From contig JBDRDI010000039.1 in NCBI GenBank assembly GCA_043820875.1, positions 1 through 58,043 on the forward strand: a DNA stretch of 58,043 bases, written 5' to 3'. This DNA comes from JBDRDI01 sp043820875 (GTDB taxonomy: Bacteria > Patescibacteriota > Patescibacteriia > Patescibacteriales > UBA12075). The position numbers were made by a program, and so were the translations under genes. The notes below the pieces were generated by a model that saw nothing but the letters and a program-made list of their open reading frames with translations, searched no databases and was not told the DNA's origin. Positions 9,401 to 18,322 of this stretch are shown in pieces (positions within the stretch are counted from its first letter, which is position 1; each line of letters opens with the position of its first letter).

Positions 9401-12400
9401 GCTCCGGAACAATTACAAGCAGCATCTTGTTCGGCTGCGGTGGAACCAGCGTCGGCGCAACCAGTACAATATCCAAAAGACGCACCATCGGAAGAAGTGC
9501 CACTGCCACATTCACCGGAACATTCAAGAAGCGGGCAACAATCTCTCGCGCTTTGGCCGACTTCACAACAGCATTCGCAAGAAGCGCCTTTTGTTTTTTG
9601 GCATTCGCCATTACTTTGACAAATTGAATTATCCGGACAAATATCACTGCTAAATACACAATCCCAATCGCCGTCATTGTCATAGTCTTGACAGGTAGAA
9701 CCTGTCGCGCATGCAGAACAAACCGCACCGACTTTTTGGCATCTACTCTTGCCACCACTATCTTTTATCCAGTCCGTGGGACAGGACGCGTAAGTGTCAA
9801 AATATAATTTTCCGGCTTCACAATAAGCTATTACCGGATCATTAAAAACATCTTGCGCGGCTTCGCGACAAGTTGAATCTGCGACCACACATCTATCAAT
9901 TGTATCGCGATAAACGCATCCTTGTGTAGAACAAAAAGAACAAGAATAATCACAAGTGACAAGAGTCTCGTAGACGCCTCCTTGGCTGGCTGAACAGCGC
10001 CCCGGAGAATTCGGACAATAGACAGAGTCAAAACATTGTGTGGAACCAAGACCTGAACAAGATTCGGTATTCGCCGGAACACATACACATGAATCATTAC
10101 ATTCATAATCAGCAGGACAGACACTATTGTCTTGGACGCAAAAATTTTGACTGCTGGAGCAAGATTCCGGAAGATCAACTCCAAGACCGGTGGAAAATCC
10201 CCACTCAAAAACCGAACTTTTAATATCCGGATAACAACCGACGCTGATATCGTCAACGCAATAACCTGCGTTATAAGTACCGACGGGGCAACAGCTTTGA
10301 ACTCCGCAAGCATCATCTGGGCTGGAAGCTTCCAGACAAGAACCGATTGAAAAATTCAAACCGTTACTTTCTGAGGCAGGGCTTCCTTTGGAAACTTTTA
10401 CCGGACCGGTGATTGCGGTCGCTGGAACCGTGGTGCGCGCTTCATCTGCTCCGGATTCAGCATCTTCCTCCCAGTTTAAAATCGCGCTTCCTGATTGTCT
10501 TTCATTTCTATAAAACAATATCGCGCTATCGTTTGTGGCCGCGTCAAAATATTCGCCGATAAAATTTATTTCACTGTCAGGCACGCCCATAACCGGACTG
10601 ATTTTACATAATCCGGGCGCAAGAAGCGCGGAACTATCATATAAAAAGAGAGGCGAAATTCCGCCGGTTCGTACAATATTTTTGGTATCCGCTTCTTTTC
10701 CATTTGCATCCACTTTTATATAAAAATTACTATCTGTAAAATCTGACAAATCAGGAGCCTTAACTATAATTTGATTATTGGTCCATAAAGATGCGGAACA
10801 AGCAGCTGGAAATTCGTAATCTGCTTCTTTTTCATTCCCTTCCGCATTAAAGAAAAACACTCTATATGTTTCCCCAATTTGAGAAGGAGAAGCATTGCCA
10901 AAATTACCGCCGGATATCGTCACATATTGACCGTCTCTCCCTTGTACAGGACTGAAAGAGATTATATACGGCCCGGAATAAGCGCTTTTTATTACCTCAA
11001 AATTAAAATAATTACTAAATGCTCCATTACCATTTAAAATAAAAGTTGTGGCTCGGCCGGAATTCAAATTCGGAACTACCGCGTTTATTCTTTCAGGTGA
11101 AACGAACACGGAATTAAACGCCGGAACAAAAGATGATGTATTTCCGAAGTTGGCTTGCGCGCTATTATTAAAACGCAAACCATGATATGTTATCGCGGTA
11201 TCGGCTGATCCGGATAATGGGTCCAAAGCGCAAATTCCCGGTCGGGCTATTTGATTTATTATAAAATTAAATATCGATCCGCGATTATCCATATTGGAAT
11301 CGGAACGTCCATCGACAGAAACTATTATTTTTGCCGAATTCACAAGATCAGGATTGACATTGGCAGGCACCACGACCAAAATCTGATTATCAGACCAATT
11401 GTTTTGGCAATTTGAATTTGTGGCTTGCGGATTCAATGCCAACTCACCGTTTATTGTTACGGTTCCGGCGGAATTTCCAAAAAATCTGCCATTGATTGTG
11501 ATCATACCTCCTGGAGAAGAATTCGCGGTTTCCAAATCACAGTTATTACTTTGGCAATCACCATCCTCTGCGCAAAAAGAATTTGTTGGATTACCGGCGC
11601 CGTCGCGACAGAATCCTCCTGCCGGCGATACGGAATCAATGCGTGGCGCGTTTTGACAAAGACAACAATTGTTTACTCCTGTCGCGTAATTCGCGGCCTG
11701 GCAATCGGCTGTTGAAGCAGAACATTCGCACAAGTCAGAGGCACAACGATTATTATTTAAATTACAATCAATTTGATTACTTGCGCAATCATCGTTCAAA
11801 CTGTTCCCGCAGGCCGCGCCGGAGCAAGAAGCGCAATCTTGCCCACCGCAATCTATACCGGTTTCGTTTTCATCCAATATGTTATTGCAACAATGCGCCG
11901 CTCTTAAAACAAAATTTTTCTCCGCTGACGCGGTATTGCTGTCCAAATCGGAAGCGGTGGCATTAATCGCGTAAGATCGACCAGCGGAATAGGCTGGCTC
12001 TTCCGGCTGCCAAATAATTGTTCCCAATCCTTCCGTCCACCAATTGATTCCTTGTCCGCAAGGAGAAGAATCACAACCAATAATAAATGGCGGGGTATCT
12101 TGAAATGGTGAAGGAATTTGCAATGCTCCGCCATTCTCTTCTTCTTTAAATTCAACTTGGGAAACTCCGCTGTCGTCATTGGCGCTAAACCCAAGCTGGT
12201 TCGGCGCACCAAGACAAAGTTGACTATCAGACAATATGGCCACTGACGGTTTGGCGCAATCAATTTGATCGCTGGTGTTAAACGTTAAATCACAAGAATT
12301 ATTTTCGTTAAGTCCGCAGGAAAGTGTTGTCCCGCCGACATCCAATATTCCTCCTTGGCCGTTTAACGCGTTAACATTTATGGTTTGGCCGGGTTCAAAA

Positions 12401-13062
12401 CAACGAGTTGCTCCACAATCATTTTGAGGACAATCGCCACTGGGAATAAATTCAATATATCGTCCGGCAATATTATATGTTCCGTTCACATTACCGTTTT
12501 CGTCACTTAAAACAAATGAAGAAGCGGAAACCGTGTCAGCATCAACATCACGAGAAAAATAATATCTAACCACTGTGTTTATGGGGTAAATGCCGTTACC
12601 CGGGCTTTTTGAAAGAACGGAAAATGATTCACCGGATTGCGTTATTTCTCCGCCATCGCCGGGATCTGTCCCGTCGGAAGAAGTTCCCCCCAAGGAGCTT
12701 TGCATTTGATTCAATACCCACGAGACTATCAAAAACGCGCTCATAATAATAACTAAACCGATGACTGCATTGATTAAAGTTTTTTTGGCCGTTTCCATTT
12801 TTTGCGAGTCGCCGGCGCTGGTCATCCAAAGAAAGCCTCCATATAATATAATAATCGTCGCTATAATTCCTAAAAATGTCAAAGCGATGCGCACAATATT
12901 AACGGCCACGACTCGCGGATCAGAATCCCCGCCTCCCAAGCCAACATTATTGGCGTAATTCAATCCGAAATCGCTTGATTGCGCAAAAGCAAAATTTACA
13001 GCCCCAAAAACAGCAACTGCGATTATAGCAAAAATAAAAATTTTACTTGCTTTTTTAAACAT
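6484..13062 (-). CDS. Giant surface protein: T4SS-pilin-like N-terminus fused to IPT/TIG, Cys-rich and fibronectin-III domains
   Basis: At 2192 aa this is the largest gene here. It starts with a signal peptide (1-28), then GLNYANNVGLGGGDSDPRVV and two membrane helices (about 50-120: VRIALTFLGIIATIIILYGGFLW and AVIGLVIIMSAFLIVSWVL) that match the VirB2/TrbC-like T4SS pilin family of CPR bacteria. A long extracellular part follows: a Big-like domain (about 140-270), at least four IPT/TIG domains (PRIDSVSPAGG, CALDPLSGSADTAITYHG, IISFSPVQGRDGQYVTISGG, CKISPVMGVPDSEINFIG), a roughly 450-residue region very rich in Cys and Gly/Ser (about 890-1370), further Big/PKD-like domains, and three fibronectin-III domains at the C-terminus. 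It is probably an anchored adhesin or pilus-associated fibre. The next gene upstream (13122-15824) has the same N-terminal module and ends about 60 bp away, so they form a tandem paralogous pair. Confidence 0.85.
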   Translation of the reverse strand: MFKKASKIFIFAIIAVAVFGAVNFAFAQSSDFGLNYANNVGLGGGDSDPRVVAVNIVRIALTFLGIIATIIILYGGFLWMTSAGDSQKMETAKKTLINAVIGLVIIMSAFLIVSWVLNQMQSSLGGTSSDGTDPGDGGEITQSGESFSVLSKSPGNGIYPINTVVRYYFSRDVDADTVSASSFVLSDENGNVNGTYNIAGRYIEFIPSGDCPQNDCGATRCFEPGQTINVNALNGQGGILDVGGTTLSCGLNENNSCDLTFNTSDQIDCAKPSVAILSDSQLCLGAPNQLGFSANDDSGVSQVEFKEEENGGALQIPSPFQDTPPFIIGCDSSPCGQGINWWTEGLGTIIWQPEEPAYSAGRSYAINATASDLDSNTASAEKNFVLRAAHCCNNILDENETGIDCGGQDCASCSGAACGNSLNDDCASNQIDCNLNNNRCASDLCECSASTADCQAANYATGVNNCCLCQNAPRIDSVSPAGGFCRDGAGNPTNSFCAEDGDCQSNNCDLETANSSPGGMITINGRFFGNSAGTVTINGELALNPQATNSNCQNNWSDNQILVVVPANVNPDLVNSAKIIVSVDGRSDSNMDNRGSIFNFIINQIARPGICALDPLSGSADTAITYHGLRFNNSAQANFGNTSSFVPAFNSVFVSPERINAVVPNLNSGRATTFILNGNGAFSNYFNFEVIKSAYSGPYIISFSPVQGRDGQYVTISGGNFGNASPSQIGETYRVFFFNAEGNEKEADYEFPAACSASLWTNNQIIVKAPDLSDFTDSNFYIKVDANGKEADTKNIVRTGGISPLFLYDSSALLAPGLCKISPVMGVPDSEINFIGEYFDAATNDSAILFYRNERQSGSAILNWEEDAESGADEARTTVPATAITGPVKVSKGSPASESNGLNFSIGSCLEASSPDDACGVQSCCPVGTYNAGYCVDDISVGCYPDIKSSVFEWGFSTGLGVDLPESCSSSQNFCVQDNSVCPADYECNDSCVCVPANTESCSGLGSTQCFDSVYCPNSPGRCSASQGGVYETLVTCDYSCSFCSTQGCVYRDTIDRCVVADSTCREAAQDVFNDPVIAYCEAGKLYFDTYASCPTDWIKDSGGKSRCQKVGAVCSACATGSTCQDYDNDGDWDCVFSSDICPDNSICQSNGECQKTKGASCECCCEVGQSARDCCPLLECSGECGSGTSSDGASFGYCTGCADAGSTAAEQDAACNCSGASGKYCDTSSADYPQGVCRDCGALSTSNECSTHSQYCCVDNMKNSACRGVDEDESSIPGGNGLAYCPYYDCTQTDPITCENSPDISGTYKSLDICSSKCGNGGSIGGQSCFDESTGNCGLLCSNPYSCIGESGCAGGNCVPNDTTCSCCCDTSASPDSCTNINSILDCREAEPCAGGQRGLCCGCSDDSQCAPSGEAELAGCGRDTCCRARPNVVSVAPTETAPTDNAVNICRNAIISVEFDQKMDVSSFSGNIIIVGDYGADLCPDDTTYISLNDLNKNKNKFIIANIFSRLAKSIYSIFPIESAVAYETPDPTHNFCAITGATGGYNNAAEHGILEFKPNKVLDGDRRYYVIVKGDKNLDSSEGVKNYWGIGMNGNDTETMSGAQFSRAHISMFTTMPEQARNNGVCEISRVEVNPSSYLFQTTTNDLDEIDTNPNDSTFDTARDRDKLFIAQSLSANGQKLVSLPGVYSWIWDWSIGNEDIVKDISPAVLVGSNRVLIQAVDGITDWRTSVSATANVVTSSASFTGQADVYVFICDNPWPPIDSDGFWSPWKDASGNCNPPSASCGNTNYEIYYCRDAGVTGTYDDLPAILSGSTLIKGKSEWRCRGGFYNNELCADESSCAVPNVPTTNISCVSGHCQTDLIDGGTCAYDADCQKKGICDGVFKEAYYFRESVPVIGDLILYNVSDSQTEEGDNAAFWWDSVPDADSYVIYYGKASGSYSDNISVSETKNHSEFSPYYIFSLEKGATYYFVISAKNSITGAESELSSEISVKIQDTASPVIVNGNLFKAVPGDKNIDLDWSETKDATLAANNDLAGFRVFWAEKSATDYANKSDIGLEWGAIISDVKNGVIYKVAIAAYDTSGNFSEKAELVNLAPFATPSNPSAKAGTEDGTIDLNWTLPAEGVAGVIIESRTASSQEWTRETIDHRVETYSVANLNSGITYYFRIKSFNQANIESAPTGEVSVAAK

Positions 13063-13121
13063 GACGCTGATTTATATCTTAAAATATTTATAAATAACTG
13101 AAGACCGAGGACTGGGGACTG

Positions 13122-15824
13122 TTATAAGCAGTTCCCTTCTGCGTCCAAATCCGCCGTACTGCTCCCGTCACAACAAGAAGGCGAAGCGGAATTGGCAGAG
13201 CAACCAGGGCCGGCACTTGGCTTGTAACAATTTTGATAAACATCACGCACGCCCGAACCGATTTGTGTTCTGACACCGGTATTGCCACCAAAATCCGTAT
13301 GTCTGATTTCCACAGCGGTTTTGTCCAGCTCACTGCTTGCTCCGGAATCACTGTTTATTCCCTCGCTTGCTATCCAATAACCAACTGCCAAATTATTTAA
13401 ATTCCAAAGATTTATATTTTTATGCCTGACTACTGTCCCATTGTTAACGCTTACTTCCCTAATGCCTGTTGCCAAGCTGGAATTCATCATTACTTTGTTG
13501 AATTGAATTTTTACCGGTTCAATTTGTGAGACTCCGTTTTGCCCATAATCCGGACTTATTGATTCAATTTGTGGAGACGATGCGTCCAATACGTTACTAA
13601 TAAAAAACGACCAGCTGTAATTATCGCCACTCCCCGTCCAGTTATTTTCATTATAATATTCAACCGGACCTTCGGCTTCTTCGCTTCTGTCGCCGTCAAG
13701 AGAGTTTCTGGCCGCATCCATAATACCGTCAAAATTCAATGACGACATCGGATAATTTTTTTGAAGAGAGTCACTGCGACAATGTCCGCTTTCACAAACG
13801 TTATATGGAGAGAAAGGCAGACAATCATTATTATCGGAACAAGCTATCAAGTTGGCCGCGTTTAATTCAACACGCAAATTGCTGTTTTCCGGCAAACAAT
13901 AAATTTCCTCGCCACAGCCGTTGACCCCGCAAATATTACTGGAAATAAATTCAACTGTTTTATATACATTTGATATAACAAATTTTCCGGATAAATAATC
14001 ATTCCTGCAAACTCCGGCCGAACAATCATATGAAAGACAATCGCTATTTGTTGAGCATGCCTCGCCGGCGTGAACAACGCCGGAATTATTATTAACCACT
14101 CTGATACGATCGCTTACTTCGTCCGCGCCACCTGACACGACAGAAGGCATAATCGCTTCATTAAAATTAATCTGGATTACGGAATTTTTTGGCTTATCGC
14201 TTTTGTCGCGCACGCTCACTGAAACGCCTTGGTCTTTACCATCGCTTAAATATCCGGTCAAAGGAACAATAAGACCGGAAGAATTTGATGACACTTTAAT
14301 ATGGTTGCCAACGGCTCCGGCAATCTTGGCGATTATGGTAATCATGTTTCCGGAATAGTTGGCCGATACACTTGGATTGGCCGGCGAATCAGATGTTCCG
14401 TTGATAACATTGGAAATATTTTGAGCAGTAATTGCCGTTGTTCCTCCCAAAGGAATTTGCCCAACAGCAAGATTTGTTGCTCCAGCCGGAACAAAAGAAT
14501 AAATAATTGAACCGACTGTCAAAATATCAGACTCGCGAAACGGAGTCACGGCAATGCTCCAACTTTGTCCGGCTGTATATTCTTGCGGCAAGCGCAATGT
14601 AAAAAAAGAAGAAAAAACAACCGTATTATTATTTCCAACAGTAGACGCGCCCAACGGACCGGAACTTCCGCTCAGTGAAATTGTCTTTGCGTCTTGCTCC
14701 ACAGCCAAGGTTAAATTACCGGATTGATTATGTCTTTCATTGATTGATATTATTTCCAAACCTGACACTGGAGCGTTTATACTGGCTGTCGCTTTGACCA
14801 AGGCAAGTGGCTGACTATTGACCGTAATGTTGCCCGAAGCCCTCGCGGAGGCGCTGGCCGTAAAAACATCTTGTTCATTATCCGGAGGTGGAAAAATTCC
14901 ACTTTGCAAAACTTGTGGTGGATCCAAATCAATTCTATTGCTTACTTCAAAACTCCAGAGAAGATAATCCAAACTGCAATGAGCGAATATTCCTTGTCCA
15001 CCGGAATTTTCAACCGCGTTGGATATATAAACCGAATACCAAATATATTCCGAAGGCGAACCCAAATAATTGGCCGGAATAAATACAAAAGTACGATTAT
15101 CATTACTTACTGCTATTAAATCGGCTACCAAACTGTTACAAACCGTGCCGTTAACACAACTATCTGTTTCGTTTCTATAAAATATTTTCACACTTGGATC
15201 GTCTCCGCCCGTGATTGCCCGGTCGCAATTCGCGCCAACGCAATCACAATATGTTCCATTATTATTGGTATCTTGGCAAACTGTTTGAGGATTAATGTCT
15301 TCTTTAAATGTCACTATGATTGAAGTATTTCTGGCCACTTCTTTTTGATTCACTTCCGGATAAACCGTTTCCACCGAGCAAGAGCCAATTGCTCCATATC
15401 CGGACACTGTCCCGGGCTGATTGATTCCACCTTGTTGCCGTTGTCCATCCGGACCCAAATTATTCAATACCCAACTGACAATCAAAAACGCGCACATAAT
15501 AATAATCATGCCAATAATTGCATTGATTAAAGTTTGTTTGGCTTTTCTTATTTTTTCTTCATCTCCTTGACTGGTCATCCAAAGCCAGCCGGCATACATA
15601 ATAATTACTACCGCAATAATTCCTAAAAACGTCAAAATAAGCTGCAAAATTCTCACGGCCACTACTCGCGGGTCAGAATCTCCTCCACCTAATCCCACAT
15701 TATTGGCATAATTCAATCCAAAATCAGTATTTTGCGCCATTGCAAAATGAGCCGTGGCAAAAAGAGACACGGCGACTATAAATAAAATTAAAATTTTTGT
15801 TTTTATGCTATTCTTTTTCACCAT
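13122..15824 (-). CDS. Surface protein with T4SS-pilin-like N-terminus and Big-like domains, paralogue of the 6484-13062 product
   Basis: About 900 residues from the ATG at 15824 (a GTG lies 9 bases upstream in frame). The signal peptide (to about residue 30) is followed by the pilin-like module: GLNYANNVGLGGGDSDPRVV is identical to the neighbour, and the two helices (ILQLILTFLGIIAVVIIMYAGWLW; LINAIIGMIIIMCAFLIVSWVL) are close variants. The extracellular region has Big/Ig-like modules opening with ETVYPEVNQKEVARNTSIIVTF and SISPDYGQNGVSQIEPVKIQF, and Cys-rich EGF-like insertions (CSTNSDCLSYDCSAGVC; CSDNNDCLPFSPYNVC). The tail has a Cys cluster. It is divergent from rel across 125 bp. Fusing a pilin module to such a large ectodomain suggests a membrane-anchored or pilus-tip adhesin; this is inferred from domain order. 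Confidence 0.83.
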   Translation of the reverse strand: MVKKNSIKTKILILFIVAVSLFATAHFAMAQNTDFGLNYANNVGLGGGDSDPRVVAVRILQLILTFLGIIAVVIIMYAGWLWMTSQGDEEKIRKAKQTLINAIIGMIIIMCAFLIVSWVLNNLGPDGQRQQGGINQPGTVSGYGAIGSCSVETVYPEVNQKEVARNTSIIVTFKEDINPQTVCQDTNNNGTYCDCVGANCDRAITGGDDPSVKIFYRNETDSCVNGTVCNSLVADLIAVSNDNRTFVFIPANYLGSPSEYIWYSVYISNAVENSGGQGIFAHCSLDYLLWSFEVSNRIDLDPPQVLQSGIFPPPDNEQDVFTASASARASGNITVNSQPLALVKATASINAPVSGLEIISINERHNQSGNLTLAVEQDAKTISLSGSSGPLGASTVGNNNTVVFSSFFTLRLPQEYTAGQSWSIAVTPFRESDILTVGSIIYSFVPAGATNLAVGQIPLGGTTAITAQNISNVINGTSDSPANPSVSANYSGNMITIIAKIAGAVGNHIKVSSNSSGLIVPLTGYLSDGKDQGVSVSVRDKSDKPKNSVIQINFNEAIMPSVVSGGADEVSDRIRVVNNNSGVVHAGEACSTNSDCLSYDCSAGVCRNDYLSGKFVISNVYKTVEFISSNICGVNGCGEEIYCLPENSNLRVELNAANLIACSDNNDCLPFSPYNVCESGHCRSDSLQKNYPMSSLNFDGIMDAARNSLDGDRSEEAEGPVEYYNENNWTGSGDNYSWSFFISNVLDASSPQIESISPDYGQNGVSQIEPVKIQFNKVMMNSSLATGIREVSVNNGTVVRHKNINLWNLNNLAVGYWIASEGINSDSGASSELDKTAVEIRHTDFGGNTGVRTQIGSGVRDVYQNCYKPSAGPGCSANSASPSCCDGSSTADLDAEGNCL

Positions 15825-15841
15825 AAAAAACACAAAAATAT

Positions 15842-15870
15842 TTGACTAATCCACAGTTATATAATAATAT
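15842..15870 (+). promoter_or_regulatory. Putative sigma70 promoter for rel
   Basis: TTGACT at 15842-15847 and TAATAT at 15865-15870 are separated by exactly 17 bases, giving a start near 15877 and a leader of about 73 nt. The -10 match is partial (4 of 6). The gap is a divergent region that must also hold the promoter for the 15824 gene on the other strand. Confidence 0.4.
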
Positions 15871-15949
15871 TATTATAACACAAAAAACAAAAAAAACACA
15901 ACCAAAAAATAATAGCTTCAGCAAAAATCATAAACAATAATTTAAATTT

Positions 15950-17431
15950 ATGACCATCGACAGGATAATTGCCAAAGTTCTTGAAAACGATCCGCATTCT
16001 GACACGGATCTTTTGCAGTTGGCTTATGATTTCGCGAAAAAAGCGCATGAAGGGCAAAAAAGAAAGAATGGCGAACAATATATTCAGCACGGCCTGCACA
16101 CTGCTTTTCTTTTGACGCAGATGCGAGCTGACTTGAACACCGTAATTGCCGGAATTTTGCACGATGTTCCCGAAGATACAAATTATTCGCTGGAAGATAT
16201 TAAAAAAAATTTTGGCGATGAGGTGGCCAAATTGGTGGAGGGAATTACAAAATTAAGTAAAATAAAATATCACGGTGTTAAAAGACAAAGAGAAAATTTA
16301 CGCAAAATGTTTATTGCCATGGCGCGCGACTTACGAGTAATAATTATAAAATTCTGTGACCGCCTTCATAATTTAAGAACTTTGGAAGCTCACAAAGAAG
16401 AAGAAAAAAGAACGCGCATCGCCCAAGAGACAATGGAAATTTACGCACCAATCGCCGGACTTTTAGGAATCTGGCGGTTAAAATGGCAGATGGAAGATAT
16501 TTGTTTTAAGTATTTAAACCCCAAGGAATATAAAGAACTGGAATATAAATATGAAATTGATAAAAAAACAGAACGCAACCAATACATTCAAAAAATAAAA
16601 AATATTTTAGGAAAAAGTTTAAAAGAATCCGGCATTGAATATAGAATTGACGGTCGATTCAAACACTTATACAGCATTTATAAAAAAATGCGCATCAAAG
16701 ATTATAAATTTGATGAAATTTATGACGTATTCGCCCTGCGCGTTATTGTACCGACAGTCTCAGACTGTTACAAAACGCTGGGCGTAATTCACTCCACGTG
16801 GAAGCCAAAAGCGGATCGGATCAAAGATTATATTGCCATGCCAAAACCAAACGGCTACCGCGGTTTGCACACTACTGTTTTCGCTCCGGAAAAAAAATCC
16901 GTGGAGTTTCAAATTAGAACGCAGGAAATGCACGAAGAAGCTTTGTATGGAATCGCCGCTCATTGGTATTACAGCAAACAAAAATCAGGAAACAAAACCG
17001 ACTATTTCAAACAACCCAGATGGGTCAAGGAAATATTAAACATCCAAAAAAGAGCCTTGGACACAAATGAATTTATCCAAGAAATAAAAATGGATATCTT
17101 TAATGATCGCATATTTGTTTTGTCTCCCAAGGGCGACGTGTTTGATTTGGTTGACGGCTCAACACCAATTGATTTCGCGTACGCGGTGCACACTGAAATT
17201 GGCAATAAAGCAACCAGCGCCCGCGTCAACGATAAAATGACGCCGCTCGATCAAAAATTAAGCAATGGCGATGTGGTGGAAATAATTATTGAAAAAAATC
17301 GAAAAAACCCAAACCAAGATTGGCTGAAATTCGTGAAATCCAACCGAGCAAAAGAAAAAATAAAATCATTCTCCAAGACATCGCGTTTTGAGCAGATTAA
17401 AAAAATTATTCCCGGGATACAGCGGAAATAA
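15950..17431 (+). CDS. rel: Short bifunctional (p)ppGpp synthetase/hydrolase, RelA/SpoT family
   Basis: Makes and degrades the alarmone (p)ppGpp in the stringent response. Domains in order: HD hydrolase (about 20-175) with HGLHTAFLL and HDVPEDTNYSLEDI; synthetase (about 225-345) with RFKHLYSIYKKM, RIKDYIAMPKPNGYRGLHTT and VEFQIRTQEMHEEA; TGS domain (about 380-440). The RIKD sequence fits the basic RxKD motif of bifunctional Rel proteins rather than the acidic version of RelA. The protein stops at 493 residues just after TGS, so the helical, zinc-finger and ACT/RRM regulatory part of the roughly 700-residue family is absent. Ribosome-coupled regulation must therefore be reduced or different. 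The stop is followed at once by a terminator-like palindrome, so it is probably monocistronic. Confidence 0.92.
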   Translation: MTIDRIIAKVLENDPHSDTDLLQLAYDFAKKAHEGQKRKNGEQYIQHGLHTAFLLTQMRADLNTVIAGILHDVPEDTNYSLEDIKKNFGDEVAKLVEGITKLSKIKYHGVKRQRENLRKMFIAMARDLRVIIIKFCDRLHNLRTLEAHKEEEKRTRIAQETMEIYAPIAGLLGIWRLKWQMEDICFKYLNPKEYKELEYKYEIDKKTERNQYIQKIKNILGKSLKESGIEYRIDGRFKHLYSIYKKMRIKDYKFDEIYDVFALRVIVPTVSDCYKTLGVIHSTWKPKADRIKDYIAMPKPNGYRGLHTTVFAPEKKSVEFQIRTQEMHEEALYGIAAHWYYSKQKSGNKTDYFKQPRWVKEILNIQKRALDTNEFIQEIKMDIFNDRIFVLSPKGDVFDLVDGSTPIDFAYAVHTEIGNKATSARVNDKMTPLDQKLSNGDVVEIIIEKNRKNPNQDWLKFVKSNRAKEKIKSFSKTSRFEQIKKIIPGIQRK

Positions 17432-17496
17432 AAAAATACCGCATTTTTGTAGAGACAGGTTTCAAACCTGTCTCTACAAAAATGCGGTATTTTTTT
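17431..17496. terminator. Bidirectional terminator with a family-A REP palindrome in its loop
   Basis: The outer arms read AAAAAATACCGCATTTTT on the left and the exact complement on the right, giving an A-tract/T-tract stem like an ordinary bidirectional terminator between the convergent rel and yqeY genes. In the loop sits a 29-bp palindrome (17449-17477) with arms GTAGAGACAGGTTT around a single C. It is a variant of the family-A core seen at 25801, 27308, 27617 and 27690. Confidence 0.85.
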
Positions 17497-17499
17497 ATT

Positions 17500-17949
17500 T
17501 TATTCTGACAAAATCTTTTTGACAATCGCGTTGATTGCTCCTCCGTCCGCCTGACCTTTCAACTTGCCCATTACCGCTCCCATTGCTTTTCCCAAATCAT
17601 TTGCGGAAAATTCTCCTGAACTTATAATTTCTCGCGCGATTTTTTTAATTTCTTCCTCGCTCATCTGTTCCGGAACATATTTTGTTAAAATTTCTATTTC
17701 TTTTTTTTCCTTATCTGCCAAATCCGGACGAGAACCTTGCTCATAAGCAAGAATAGAATCTTTTCTTTTTTTTATTTCTGTTTTTATCACTGCCACAATT
17801 TGTTCATCGTTCAGATCATCACCTTGTTTCAATTCTATTTTTTTATTCTTAATGGTGGCAATAATCATACGCAAGGTTGATAATTCCAACTCGTTTTTAA
17901 CGCGCATAGCATCTTTCAAGTTGTTATTTATTTCTTCGAATTTTGACAT
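17500..17949 (-). CDS. yqeY: YqeY/GatB-like domain protein
   Basis: A 149-residue protein of the YqeY family, which shares its fold with the C-terminal tRNA-binding tail of GatB and is thought to act near tRNA-dependent amidation; its exact job is unsettled. Family features visible: an N-terminal helical region with LSTLRMIIATIKNKKIE, KKRKDSILAYEQGSRPDLADKEKKEI in the middle, and the C-terminal GKAMGAVMGKLKGQADGGAINAIVKKIL typical of the GatB/YqeY domain. I start at the ATG at 17949. A longer reading would translate the REP palindrome at 17974-18041 (giving MLGWVLKPSLTKKRKK), which is clearly not part of the protein. It follows rpsU, a pairing seen in many bacteria. Confidence 0.88.
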   Translation of the reverse strand: MSKFEEINNNLKDAMRVKNELELSTLRMIIATIKNKKIELKQGDDLNDEQIVAVIKTEIKKRKDSILAYEQGSRPDLADKEKKEIEILTKYVPEQMSEEEIKKIAREIISSGEFSANDLGKAMGAVMGKLKGQADGGAINAIVKKILSE

Positions 17950-17973
17950 AAAAATTTTATGATGAAATTCCAA

Positions 17974-18041
17974 CGCTTTTTTCCGCTTTTTTGTTAGGCT
18001 GGGTTTTAAAACCCAGCCTAACAAAAAAGCGGAAAAAAGCG
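17974..18041. repeat. 68-bp perfect palindrome, family-B core in locus-specific arms
   Basis: Each arm is 34 bases. The centre holds the family-B core (GTTAGGCTGGGTTTT and complement), also at 39182-39211 and 44590-44619. The outer arms CGCTTTTTTCCGCTTTTTT and complement are unique to this copy. It lies between rpsU and yqeY and would form a strong hairpin in the shared transcript. Confidence 0.9.
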
Positions 18042-18052
18042 CGGTTTAATTT

Positions 18053-18289
18053 TTACCATCTGCCCTTCGGCTCTTCTTTTAATTTTCCTGTTTTCTTTAA
18101 ATACTCTCTTTTCGCGCGCAACTTTAAACCAGTCAAGGCACGTTCTTTCTGCTTGTTCTTGTTTCTTTTTGGAACGACATGCTGTTTGGCACGCACTTCT
18201 TTTAATTTTCTGCTTTTTATCAAGGTTTTGTTGAATCTTCTTAAAAAGCTTTCAAAATTTTCGCCCTTTTTTCTTTTAAATTCAACCAT
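18053..18289 (-). CDS. rpsU: 30S ribosomal protein bS21
   Basis: Small-subunit protein bS21, which sits near the anti-Shine-Dalgarno end of 16S rRNA and helps translation initiation. The 78-residue sequence MVEFKRKKGENFESFLRRF, then a basic helix (KTLIKSRKLKEVRAKQHVV), has the family layout of E-x-F/L-E-x-x-L-[RK]-R-F followed by a long basic helix, with a lysine-rich tail. I choose the ATG at 18289 because AGGAAGGTG lies about 6 bases upstream, a good ribosome site; a GTG three codons earlier is too close to it. This is one of the few clear Shine-Dalgarno sequences in the window. hisS lies upstream, separated by a 108-bp inverted repeat, and yqeY lies downstream. Confidence 0.93.
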   Translation of the reverse strand: MVEFKRKKGENFESFLRRFNKTLIKSRKLKEVRAKQHVVPKRNKNKQKERALTGLKLRAKREYLKKTGKLKEEPKGRW

Positions 18290-18322
18290 GGTAAACACCT
18301 TCCTCTCTAGTTAATAATAATT

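Noticed and set aside
8715..10316. Several 80-160-codon reading frames inside the 2192-aa gene on both strands
   Set aside because: They overlap the Cys-rich coding region in other frames and show no start signals or family features.
17950..18024. N-terminal extension of YqeY
   Set aside because: These codons are the translation of the family-B palindrome; the family N-terminus begins at 17949.
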